Below, one piece after another: positions 5,986 to 12,823 of a stretch of DNA of 14,745 nucleotides. A program made the position numbers and the translations under genes. The notes under the pieces are model-generated. The model saw nothing but the letters and a program-made list of their open reading frames with translations, did not search any database and had not been told where the DNA came from. Source of the DNA: JBDUDR01 sp040002845 (GTDB lineage Bacteria > Actinomycetota > Actinomycetes > Propionibacteriales > Nocardioidaceae); the NCBI GenBank assembly GCA_040002845.1, contig JBDUDR010000060.1, positions 1-14,745 on the forward strand. The letters run 5' to 3'. The number at the start of each line of letters is the position of its first letter. The stretch's first letter is position 1.

Positions 5986-8118
5986 GTGCCAGAGCAGGTC
6001 ACCGAACGGGAGATCGCGAACGAGCAGGCGTTCGTCGATCGAGTCTACGAGCGACTCGAGGCGGCCACTGCCTCGGCGCAGGCCGTCGCGGACGAGGGTC
6101 ACGGCCGAGCTCGGCTGGGTCACCAGGGCGGACTCGTAGAGCGGGACGCGATGGTCTACCAGGCGGCCAAGCGGATGGCGGCTCTCGACGCCGCCCGCGA
6201 GGGCCTGGTGTTCGGCCGGCTCGACCTGCGCAGCCGGGAAGCTCGCTACATCGGCCGGATCGGGCTTCGAGACGAGAAGCGGGAGTCGATGCTGATCGAC
6301 TGGCGCGCGCCGGCCGCAGCCGTCTTCTACCGAGCGACTCCGCAGGATCCGATGGGTGCCGTACGGCGTCGTGTGCTCCGCAGTCTGGGCGACAAGGTGA
6401 TCGGGATCGAGGACGATCTGCTCGACCCGGAGCACGCTCCACAGGACATGCCGATCATCGGTGACGGGGCGTTGATGGCGGAGCTGACTCGAGCCCGTGA
6501 CCGCTCCATGCACTCAGTCGTCGCCACCATCCAACGAGAGCAGGACGAAGCGATCCGGGCGCCCTTGCGCGGCGTCACCGCGATCAGCGGGGGCCCCGGT
6601 ACGGGCAAGACGGTGGTGGCGCTGCACCGGGTCGCGTACCTGCTCCATGCCGATCGACGCCGATTCGAGTCCGGCGGAGTTCTGGTGGTAGGTCCCTCGA
6701 CGGTGTTCATGCACTACATCGAGCGGGTGCTGCCCTCCCTCGGCGAGACCTCGGTCACCTTGCGCTCGATCGGCGAGGTGGTCGACGGTGTGGTCGCGCG
6801 GCGCCACGACGCGCCCGACGTCGCTGCCCTCAAGGGCTCCCGCCGGATGCTCGACGTACTCCGTCGGACCGTACGCGACGCCGTTCCCGGTGCACCTGAC
6901 CGGTTCCGAGCGTTCTATCGAGACGACGTACTCACGCTGGACCGGTCCGCCCTTGCCCGGTTGCGGCGCCGGCTGCTGACCCATGGGTCCCGGCGCAATC
7001 TGGCACTGCCGCGGGTGCAGCAGACCCTGATCGACGCGTTGTGGGAGCAGGCACAGGGGGAGCGGGCGCGCGCTCGTGGCAGTGAGGAGTTTGCGCGTCA
7101 CCTGCTCGGATCTGACGACTTCTTGGACTTCGCGGCAGCCTGGTGGCCGCCGCTGGAGCCGGCGTCCGTTCTCCGCTGGCTGGCCGATCCAGACCGGCTG
7201 GCGCGGAACGCCGGCGGGCTGCTCGACGCGGCCGAACGCGAGGACCTCGCGACCTCCTGGGCTGAGCATGACCGGGCCGAGCAGGACGCGTGGGCGATCG
7301 AGGACGTTCCGCTCATCGACGAGTTGCGGTACCTGCTGGGCGACGCACCGGAACAACGTCAGCGGTACGACCCCTTCGGGGAACTGGCTGACGAGACTGT
7401 CCGAGAGGTGTCCACCATCGACGATCGGCAGCTCACGACACGCGGGCCGACGACCCGTACCGAGGACGACGGCTACGCACACGTGCTGCTCGACGAGGCC
7501 CAGGATCTGTCTCCGATGCAATGGCGGATGGTGGCGCGTCGAGGTCGGTACGCAAGCTGGACCATCGTCGGCGATGCCGCGCAGAGCTCCTGGCCGGACC
7601 CCGAGCAGGCTGCGGTGGCGCGGGTCGAAGCGCTGCGGGACAAGCGGGTGCACAGCTTCCACCTGTCGACCAACTATCGGAACTCCAAGGAGATCTTCGA
7701 CTTTGCGGCCACGATCGTCCGAAAGGCGGTTGCCGATCCCGACCTTCCCGAGGCCGTCCGAGAGACAGGGGAGCAACCCGTTCATGTGGCTGTCTCCACG
7801 GGCGTTGAAGCGCTGCGGCAGTCGGTGACCGAGTCGTCGGCCGAGTTGCTGGCGTCGGTCGAAGGCACTGTCGGGGTGGTGACAACGCAGGCTCGACGCG
7901 GGGAGGTGTCGTCATGGTTGGCAGACACCGAGCCGTCGCGACTGAGCGTCCTCGATGGTGTGGGGACGAAAGGGTTGGAGTTCGACGGAGTCCTGGTCGT
8001 CGAACCAACTGAGATCGCCGCCGAGTCCGCCAATGGATGGCGGACACTGTACGTCGTGCTGACTCGGGCCACCCGGCGAGTGGTGACCGTATCCTCTGAC
8101 GCACGTTGGCCGCCCTGA
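5986..8118 (+). CDS. helD: HelD/HelR-type RNA polymerase-associated UvrD-like ATPase
   Basis: Superfamily 1 helicase-like ATPase of 710 residues that in actinobacteria and Bacillus binds RNA polymerase, removes it from stalled or inhibited complexes and recycles it; the Streptomyces and mycobacterial type can protect against rifamycins. The N-terminal ~65 residues (AFVDRVYERLEAATASAQ onward) look like the coiled arm that enters the polymerase secondary channel. They are followed by DAAREGLVFGRLD and the block IGRIGLRDE...LIDWRAP (89-110). Helicase motifs: Q-motif IQREQDEAI near 182-190, Walker A GGPGTGKT 202-209 (K208), DEAQDLSP 503-510, VGDAAQSSW 528-536, STNYRNSKEI 561-570, TKGLEFDGV 661-669 and YVVLTRATRR 689-698. 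The middle (about 270-480) is the divergent HelD-specific insert. GTG 5986 has GAGGAG 4 nt upstream. It diverges from an exporter operon. Confidence 0.9.
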   Translation: MPEQVTEREIANEQAFVDRVYERLEAATASAQAVADEGHGRARLGHQGGLVERDAMVYQAAKRMAALDAAREGLVFGRLDLRSREARYIGRIGLRDEKRESMLIDWRAPAAAVFYRATPQDPMGAVRRRVLRSLGDKVIGIEDDLLDPEHAPQDMPIIGDGALMAELTRARDRSMHSVVATIQREQDEAIRAPLRGVTAISGGPGTGKTVVALHRVAYLLHADRRRFESGGVLVVGPSTVFMHYIERVLPSLGETSVTLRSIGEVVDGVVARRHDAPDVAALKGSRRMLDVLRRTVRDAVPGAPDRFRAFYRDDVLTLDRSALARLRRRLLTHGSRRNLALPRVQQTLIDALWEQAQGERARARGSEEFARHLLGSDDFLDFAAAWWPPLEPASVLRWLADPDRLARNAGGLLDAAEREDLATSWAEHDRAEQDAWAIEDVPLIDELRYLLGDAPEQRQRYDPFGELADETVREVSTIDDRQLTTRGPTTRTEDDGYAHVLLDEAQDLSPMQWRMVARRGRYASWTIVGDAAQSSWPDPEQAAVARVEALRDKRVHSFHLSTNYRNSKEIFDFAATIVRKAVADPDLPEAVRETGEQPVHVAVSTGVEALRQSVTESSAELLASVEGTVGVVTTQARRGEVSSWLADTEPSRLSVLDGVGTKGLEFDGVLVVEPTEIAAESANGWRTLYVVLTRATRRVVTVSSDARWPP

Positions 8119-8134
8119 CCCCCGTTTGCGGCGG

Positions 8135-8193
8135 AAATAAATGTCGGATGGCGAGGAATAAGTGTCGGATCGCCGGGAATAAGTGTCGGATCG
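8135..8193 (-). repeat. Tandem array of three 21 bp repeats, core CCGACACTT (minus orientation)
   Basis: Plus-strand AAGTGTCGG occurs at 8160-8168 and 8181-8189, with a one-mismatch copy AAATGTCGG at 8139-8147, spaced exactly 21 bp. Read on the minus strand each is GATCCGACACTTATTCC-like (CATCCGACATTT in the variant copy), the same unit as the array at 2849-2903 but inverted. It starts 17 nt after the HelD stop and ends 27 nt before the PhzE-type start, so it could also sit in the leader of the aminochorismate operon. Confidence 0.85.
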
Positions 8194-8220
8194 CGGGGAA
8201 CAGCGTGGGAAAGGAGACGG

Positions 8221-10104
8221 ATGGGCATCCTCGACGACCTCCTCGGTTACCCGGCGTACGCGCTGATCAGGCTGCGTGACGCGGCGACCGTGACGGTCCT
8301 CGGGGGCACTCGCGAGGACCTCGCACGACTGGCGGACCTCCGCTTGGAGTCCGGTCCACGGGTGACGGGTCGCCGGTTCGACAGGCTGGTCGCGGTGCCG
8401 TTCCGGCAGGTCAGCGAGCGGGGCTTCGAAGCGCACGACGACCACACTCCCCTGTCGTCGATCACCGTCAAGTACGAAGCCGAGGTGCCGCTCGACGAGC
8501 TGCTTGCGGTGCTCCCGGACGAGTCGATCGCGGTGGCGGAGCCGCGAGGCTTCGAAATCGACGATCAGGCGTACGAGCAGATCGTGGCCAGGATCATCCA
8601 CGACGAGATCGGCAACGGCGAGGGCGCCAACGTCGTGATCGCCCGAAACTACCGGGCTGAGGTCGATGACTGGGGACCGGCCAAGGCACTGACCGTGTTC
8701 CGTCGGCTCCTGGAGCGCGAGCGCGGCGCCTACTGGACGTTCTGCGTGTTCACCGGCGACCGGCACCTGATCGGGGCGAGCCCCGAGCGGCATGTCAGCG
8801 TGCACGGCGGCGAGGTGCGGATGAACCCCATCAGCGGGACCTTCCGGCTGCGTGGGCTCAACGGCCCGGCGGAACGCAAGCGGGCCCTGCTGGAGTTCCT
8901 CGCTGACGAGAAGGAGATCTACGAGCTCTTCATGGTGGTCGACGAGGAGCTGAAGATGATGTGCGACATCTGCAGCGAGGGTGGCCTGGTGCTGGGTCCG
9001 TACCTCAAGCAGATGACACATCTCGTCCACACCGAGTACCTCCTCGCGGGGCGCACGAGACGCGATGTGCGCGATGTCCTTCGCGACTCCATGTTTGCGG
9101 CGACCGTGACCGGCAGTCCGGTCGAGAACGCCTGCCGCGTCATCAAGCGGTACGAGTCCGAGGGCCGCGGCTACTACGGGGCGGTCCTCGCCCTGCTCGG
9201 CCGGGACGACCACGGCGAGCCCACCGCAGATGCCCCGATCCTGATCCGCTGCGCGGACGTGTCGACCGATGGATCGGTGCGGATCACGGCCGGCGCGACC
9301 TTGGTGCGCGACTCCGACCCGGCCTCCGAGGTGGCCGAGACGCATGCCAAGGCGGGGGGCATCCTGACTGCCTTCGGGTTGGCCGAGGCCCCGGTCGCCA
9401 CGGACGCCGACCTGGCCACCCTGACCACCGATGAGGACGTACTCATCGCGCTCGCCTCCCGCAACCAGCGGTTGTCCCGGTTCTGGCTCACCGACCAGGC
9501 TGACGCCACTCCTGTCGCCGCGCTGGTCGGCAGGTCGGTGGCGATCCTCGATGCCGAGGACGACTTCGTGAAGATGCTGTGTCACCTGTTGAATGTGCTC
9601 GGTATGAAGACCTCAGTGGTCCGCCACGAGGCGTACGCACCGGATGCGTTGACCGGGCATGACCTGGTCATCATCGGCCCGGGTCCGGGGGATCCGCGTG
9701 CCGCCGACGATCCGAAGATCATGACGTTGCGGGCGGCTGTTGATGAGCTGCTGGTGTCGGGCCAGCCGTTCTTGGGCGTCTGCCTGGGTCATCAGGTGCT
9801 CTGCTCCCGGCTGGGTCTCGACCTGGCGTACAAGGACATCGTGTTCCAGGGCACCCAGACCCGGGTCGACGTGCTGGGCCGCACCGAGAACGTGGGGTTC
9901 TACAACACGTTCGTGGCCCGCGCGCCCGATGCGGGTCTCCCGGCCGGGGTACACGTCGACGCGGACCCGCACAGTGGAGACGTGCATGTAATCGCCGGAC
10001 CCCACTACCGCGGTGTCCAGTTCCACGCCGAGTCGATCCTCACCGAGGATGGGTACAGCTTGGTACGCGACCTTGTGGTCGGCCTGCTCGGAGACGGCAA
10101 CTGA
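8221..10104 (+). CDS. phzE: PhzE-type 2-amino-2-deoxyisochorismate synthase (fused aminase and glutaminase)
   Basis: Predicted to convert chorismate and glutamine to ADIC, the branch point used in phenazine and some enediyne pathways. At 627 residues it has the PhzE length and order. The N-terminal TrpE/MST-like domain (about 110-390) has FRRLLERERGAYWTF, GASPERH (185-191), MNPISGTFR (201-209), DEELKMM (241-247), TVTGSP (295-300), GRGYYGAV (315-322) and AETHAKAGGIL (372-382). The C-terminal class I glutaminase (about 438-625) has C521 in GVCLGHQ and H602/E604 in QFHAES. The block LAYKDIVFQGTQTRVDVLG and the ISGT rather than IKGT loop are typical of PhzE as I recall it, and no tryptophan feedback motif is seen at the N-terminus. 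AAGGAG lies 4 nt before ATG 8221. PabA and PabB genes follow. Anthranilate formation is the main alternative if an internal lyase activity is present. No other phenazine gene is in the window. Confidence 0.85.
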   Translation: MGILDDLLGYPAYALIRLRDAATVTVLGGTREDLARLADLRLESGPRVTGRRFDRLVAVPFRQVSERGFEAHDDHTPLSSITVKYEAEVPLDELLAVLPDESIAVAEPRGFEIDDQAYEQIVARIIHDEIGNGEGANVVIARNYRAEVDDWGPAKALTVFRRLLERERGAYWTFCVFTGDRHLIGASPERHVSVHGGEVRMNPISGTFRLRGLNGPAERKRALLEFLADEKEIYELFMVVDEELKMMCDICSEGGLVLGPYLKQMTHLVHTEYLLAGRTRRDVRDVLRDSMFAATVTGSPVENACRVIKRYESEGRGYYGAVLALLGRDDHGEPTADAPILIRCADVSTDGSVRITAGATLVRDSDPASEVAETHAKAGGILTAFGLAEAPVATDADLATLTTDEDVLIALASRNQRLSRFWLTDQADATPVAALVGRSVAILDAEDDFVKMLCHLLNVLGMKTSVVRHEAYAPDALTGHDLVIIGPGPGDPRAADDPKIMTLRAAVDELLVSGQPFLGVCLGHQVLCSRLGLDLAYKDIVFQGTQTRVDVLGRTENVGFYNTFVARAPDAGLPAGVHVDADPHSGDVHVIAGPHYRGVQFHAESILTEDGYSLVRDLVVGLLGDGN

Positions 10105-10124
10105 GCGCGGCCGCGGCACGAGTC

Positions 10125-10709
10125 GTGGTGGTGGACCATCACGACTCGTACACGCACAACCTCGTGCACCTGATCGCTGCGGTCACCGGCACGCTGCCGG
10201 TCGTCGTCGAGCACGACGAGGTCGCGGCGTCCGATCTGCTCGGGACCTTCACGCACATCGTGTTGTCGCCAGGGCCCGGACATCCGGAGGACCCGGCAGA
10301 CTTCGCTGTCGGGCGGCTGCTGCTCAAGCAGGACGACATTCCGGTGCTCGGGGTCTGTTTGGGCATGCAGGGTCTCGTCTGCGCCTACGGAGGCCGGGTG
10401 GCGGCGGTCGAGCCGGCCCATGGCGAGGTGGTCCCGATCCGGCACACGAGCACCGGACTGTTCTCGGGAGTCCCGGCTGGCTTTCGCGCCGTGCGTTACC
10501 ACTCGCTTGCGGCGGTCAACGTGCCGTACGAGCTCCGCGTGACCGCCAGGACCGATGATGACGTGGTGATGGCCGTCGAGCACCGCTGGAAACCGCTGTT
10601 CGGGGTGCAGTTCCACCCGGAGTCGATCCTCACCGAGCACGGCAGCCAGATCGTGTCCAACTTCATGAGTCTGCCATCGGCAGGCCGGCTGTCGCCGAGG
10701 CCACAGTGA
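10125..10709 (+). CDS. pabA: PabA-type glutamine amidotransferase (ADC synthase component II)
   Basis: Class I glutaminase of 194 residues that releases ammonia from glutamine for its partner synthase. Catalytic triad: C78 in GVCLGMQG, H164 and E166 in VQFHPESIL. The oxyanion block SPGPGHPEDP (48-57) and YHSLA (125-129) are normal. The start is uncertain: GTG 10125 is the first of three consecutive GTG codons, 20 bp after the PhzE stop. It has no clear ribosome-binding site and leaves the usual MRxLVVD opening slightly short, so coupled translation from the upstream gene is likely. The next gene overlaps by 4 bp (GTGA), which fits an obligate PabA-PabB complex. The PhzE protein upstream carries its own glutaminase and should not need this one. 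Confidence 0.9.
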   Translation: MVVDHHDSYTHNLVHLIAAVTGTLPVVVEHDEVAASDLLGTFTHIVLSPGPGHPEDPADFAVGRLLLKQDDIPVLGVCLGMQGLVCAYGGRVAAVEPAHGEVVPIRHTSTGLFSGVPAGFRAVRYHSLAAVNVPYELRVTARTDDDVVMAVEHRWKPLFGVQFHPESILTEHGSQIVSNFMSLPSAGRLSPRPQ

Positions 10710-12004
10710 TCCTGTCCTGGCGCGAGCCCGAGCACGTGTTCGCGGGGCTGGCCGCCGATCGGGGGCGAGCCTTCTGGCTCGACGGCGGGGGCGCGCGGCG
10801 ATGGTCGGGCGGCCGGTCGTTCGTCGGATGGCTGGAGGACGATGACGTCAGCCTGACCTACGACGCCACCCGGCGCACGGTCTACGAGCACCGCAACGGG
10901 CAGCTGCGCCACATCGGCGACGACATCTTCGCCGAGCTCGCCGCACCGCGGGGCGACGGATGCGTGGGCTGGGTCGGGTACCTGGGGTACGCCTCCCGTC
11001 CGGACCTGCCCGCTCTTCTGGACCGGGCGGTCGGTCACGTCGACCCGGTGGATGCGTGCTGGCTTCGCCCCACCCACTACCTGGAGTTCGACCACGACAC
11101 CCATGCGGTCTTCGCCCATGGGTTCGACGATCCGCCGAGCTGGGACTTCGGTGAGGCACCGACCCCGTCCGGTCTCCCGGAGCCGACGGACCCGTTGTCC
11201 TGGTCGCAGGAGCGTTATGCCGACGCCTTCGCGGAGGTTCAACGGCAACTGCGGCTGGGCAACTCGTACGAGGTCAACCTGACATATCGCGCGAGCGTCA
11301 GTTCGCCGGCCGATCCGCTGGCCGTCTATCGGTGGCTGCGCCGCCTCAACCCGGCGCCGTACGCCTGCTATCTGCGCCATGCTGATCTGTCGGTGCTCTG
11401 TTCATCCCCGGAGCGCTTCATTCGGTTGAGCGGCAAGCGCCTGGAGACCCGACCGATCAAGGGGACGACCCCGCGCAGCGACGACCCGGCAGCGGATGCG
11501 GCGTTGGCGAAGCGGCTGCGCGAGGAGCCGAAGTTCCGGGCCGAGAACCTGATGGTCGTAGACCTGCTGCGCAACGACCTCTCCATGGTCTGCAAGCCCG
11601 GCACCGTGACGGTGCCTGAGCTGATGTATGTCGAGTCGTATCCCTCCGTGCACCAACTCGTGTCCAGGATCGAGGGGCGATTGCGTCACGGGGTGAGCGG
11701 CGCTGAGGCTGTGCGGGCGCTGTTCCCGGGTGGGTCGATGACCGGTGCACCCAAGCTGCGCACGATGGAGATCATCGCGGCTGTCGAGGACACCCCGCGA
11801 GGTGCGTACTCCGGCGCCATTGGCTGGCTCCTCGACAGCGGTCGCGTCGACCTGGGCATCGTGATCCGCACTCTGGTGGCGGCCTCCGGGCGCTTCACGC
11901 TGGGTACGGGTGGCGCCATCACCGTCCGGTCACAGCCGGAAGAGGAGTTCGCCGAGACTCAGTGGAAGGCGCAGCGGCTCCTGCAGGCCCTCGGCGCCTG
12001 GTAG
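10706..12004 (+). CDS. pabB: Aminodeoxychorismate synthase component I PabB
   Basis: Aminates chorismate at C4 to 4-amino-4-deoxychorismate, the precursor of p-aminobenzoate for folate and of p-aminophenylalanine-type metabolites. The protein is 432 residues. The decisive mark is PIKGT at 250-254, whose Lys252 forms the covalent intermediate in PabB enzymes; anthranilate synthases have PIAGT there and the neighbouring PhzE has PISGT. Other family blocks: GNSYEVNLTYR (185-195), CSSPERFIRL (232-241), ENLMVVDLLRNDLS (280-293), YPSVHQLVS (312-320), FPGGSMTGAPKLRTMEII (340-357), GAYSGAIGW (367-375) and TGGAITVRS (401-409). GTG 10706 overlaps the pabA stop. PabC, needed to finish p-aminobenzoate, is not in the window. 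Confidence 0.93.
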   Translation: MILSWREPEHVFAGLAADRGRAFWLDGGGARRWSGGRSFVGWLEDDDVSLTYDATRRTVYEHRNGQLRHIGDDIFAELAAPRGDGCVGWVGYLGYASRPDLPALLDRAVGHVDPVDACWLRPTHYLEFDHDTHAVFAHGFDDPPSWDFGEAPTPSGLPEPTDPLSWSQERYADAFAEVQRQLRLGNSYEVNLTYRASVSSPADPLAVYRWLRRLNPAPYACYLRHADLSVLCSSPERFIRLSGKRLETRPIKGTTPRSDDPAADAALAKRLREEPKFRAENLMVVDLLRNDLSMVCKPGTVTVPELMYVESYPSVHQLVSRIEGRLRHGVSGAEAVRALFPGGSMTGAPKLRTMEIIAAVEDTPRGAYSGAIGWLLDSGRVDLGIVIRTLVAASGRFTLGTGGAITVRSQPEEEFAETQWKAQRLLQALGAW

Positions 12005-12047
12005 CCGCCGCAGGACTGTTTTCCCGTCGGACTTGCTGTCGTCGGTT

Positions 12048-12060
12048 CGGCGTTTCGCCG
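12048..12060 (+). terminator. Small hairpin after pabB
   Basis: CGGCG, loop TTT, CGCCG forms a perfect 5-bp stem 43 nt after the pabB stop, with no U-tract. It could be a weak or Rho-assisted terminator separating the operon from the next gene. The stem is short, so chance occurrence is possible in DNA this GC-rich. Confidence 0.3.
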
Positions 12061-12085
12061 CTCTGTGCCTGTCCGACCAGCCCGC

Positions 12086-12091
12086 TAGCCT
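12086..12091 (+). promoter_or_regulatory. Candidate leaderless -10 box for the small membrane protein gene
   Basis: TAGCCT (TANNNT) ends exactly 7 nt before ATG 12099, and only a weak AGG is present as ribosome-binding site. The geometry predicts a leaderless transcript, independent of the pab operon upstream. The same hexamer precedes bioA. Confidence 0.45.
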
Positions 12092-12098
12092 TCAGGTC

Positions 12099-12587
12099 AT
12101 GGCTACCTGGGCGTTGGCGGTGTCCACTCTTGCGTTGATCGTTGCCGGCATTAGCGCGTACTTCACCTGGAAACAGGCCGCGATCGCACGAGCCAGCTTG
12201 GGCGTTGACGAGCAGCGACGGGCGGACGAACGCGTTCCTTCCCTGTCCGCCGAGATCGAGACCGTGAAGGATTCATGGCATCGGCTCCGGATTACTCTCG
12301 ACTCTGCCTGGCCCTTGGCGAGTCTGCAAGCCGCCATCGTAGAAGGAGATGGGGTCTCGTTCACTTCAAGCCAAGCAGGCGTCGACCCGAGTGCAAGCGC
12401 ACCAATACTCGATGCCGAAGCTCGCTCGCTAGGACCTGGCGATGCCGCGATCTGGCGTGTCCAGTTGGACGAAGAGCGATCCCCGACGGTCAGATTGAGT
12501 ATCTGGTGCAGTGACGCCGAGGATCGCCGTTGGACACTGTCACGGGTAGTCGATGTTCCGTACGACGTCCTGAAGTCCGCCTACTGA
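12099..12587 (+). CDS. Small single-pass membrane protein of unknown function
   Basis: 162 residues from ATG 12099; I do not recognise the family. Residues 4-23 (WALAVSTLALIVAGISAYFT) form one strongly hydrophobic segment followed by the basic/polar stretch WKQAAIARASL...EQRRADERVP. This suggests an N-terminal membrane anchor with the rest cytoplasmic, probably beginning as a short helix. Residues about 48-162 alternate hydrophobic and polar residues with several Trp (DSWHRLRITLD, AIWRVQLD, LSIWCSD) and read as a compact beta-rich domain. There is no cysteine pair, catalytic motif or signal cleavage site. The open frame extends upstream to 11910 inside pabB, but that part is a shadow; the TANNNT box and hydrophobic start favour 12099. 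Local GC was about 60% in four 60-base stretches I counted by hand, lower than most of the pab operon, so this may be a more recent arrival. Confidence 0.65.
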   Translation: MATWALAVSTLALIVAGISAYFTWKQAAIARASLGVDEQRRADERVPSLSAEIETVKDSWHRLRITLDSAWPLASLQAAIVEGDGVSFTSSQAGVDPSASAPILDAEARSLGPGDAAIWRVQLDEERSPTVRLSIWCSDAEDRRWTLSRVVDVPYDVLKSAY

Positions 12588-12659
12588 ATCCGACGCACGT
12601 TGAGCAGGCGCCAAGCGTGCTCGAGGGACAAGTCCGGCATCCATGATCTGTCCAGCCCT

Positions 12660-12724
12660 CGACAAAATGCGACGTTCCGGTTGTTCTCCGGGCCTCGGAG
12701 GTGCTGGACCGTCACATTTTGTCG
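12660..12724. repeat. 65-bp near-perfect palindromic (hairpin) element
   Basis: CGACAAAATG at 12660-12669 pairs perfectly with CATTTTGTCG at 12715-12724. Extending inward, 18 of 21 positions of arms 12660-12680 and 12704-12724 are complementary, plus one G-T pair. A second small stem, CTCCG (12686-12690) with CGGAG (12696-12700), sits in the centre. It lies between two convergent genes in otherwise featureless DNA. The shape suggests an interspersed palindromic repeat or small non-autonomous element; an RNA hairpin acting as a bidirectional terminator is the alternative. The AT-rich arm ends stand out from the surrounding GC-rich bases. Confidence 0.8.
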
Positions 12725-12791
12725 CGCGGCACACGGGGTAGCGGACGCTAGGGCTAGGGGGCTAAACGCAGGGCGGCACCGGCGCAAGCGG

Positions 12792-12817
12792 GTTGCACGG
12801 AGGCCGCCGGCTGCAAC
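12792..12817 (-). terminator. Hairpin after the FAD-binding protein gene
   Basis: GTTGCA (12792-12797) pairs with TGCAAC (12812-12817), and CGG (12798-12800) with CCG (12807-12809), leaving a 2-nt bulge and a 6-nt loop. On the minus strand it begins 6 nt after the stop of the FAD-binding protein gene. It has no U-tract, which is common for actinobacterial terminators. Confidence 0.45.
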
Positions 12818-12823
12818 GAAGGG

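Noticed and set aside
7912..9585. 557-codon minus-strand open frame across the HelD end and PhzE
   Set aside because: It covers two well-recognised genes on the other strand and reads the 21-bp repeat as RSDTY-like peptides, with no domain of its own.
8221..12004. A phenazine biosynthesis cluster
   Set aside because: Only the PhzE-type gene is present. No phzB, phzD, phzF or phzG product is encoded in the window, so phenazine production cannot be claimed.
12748..12759. Tandem CTAGGG, telomere-like unit
   Set aside because: Only two copies; too short to mean anything in a bacterial intergenic region.
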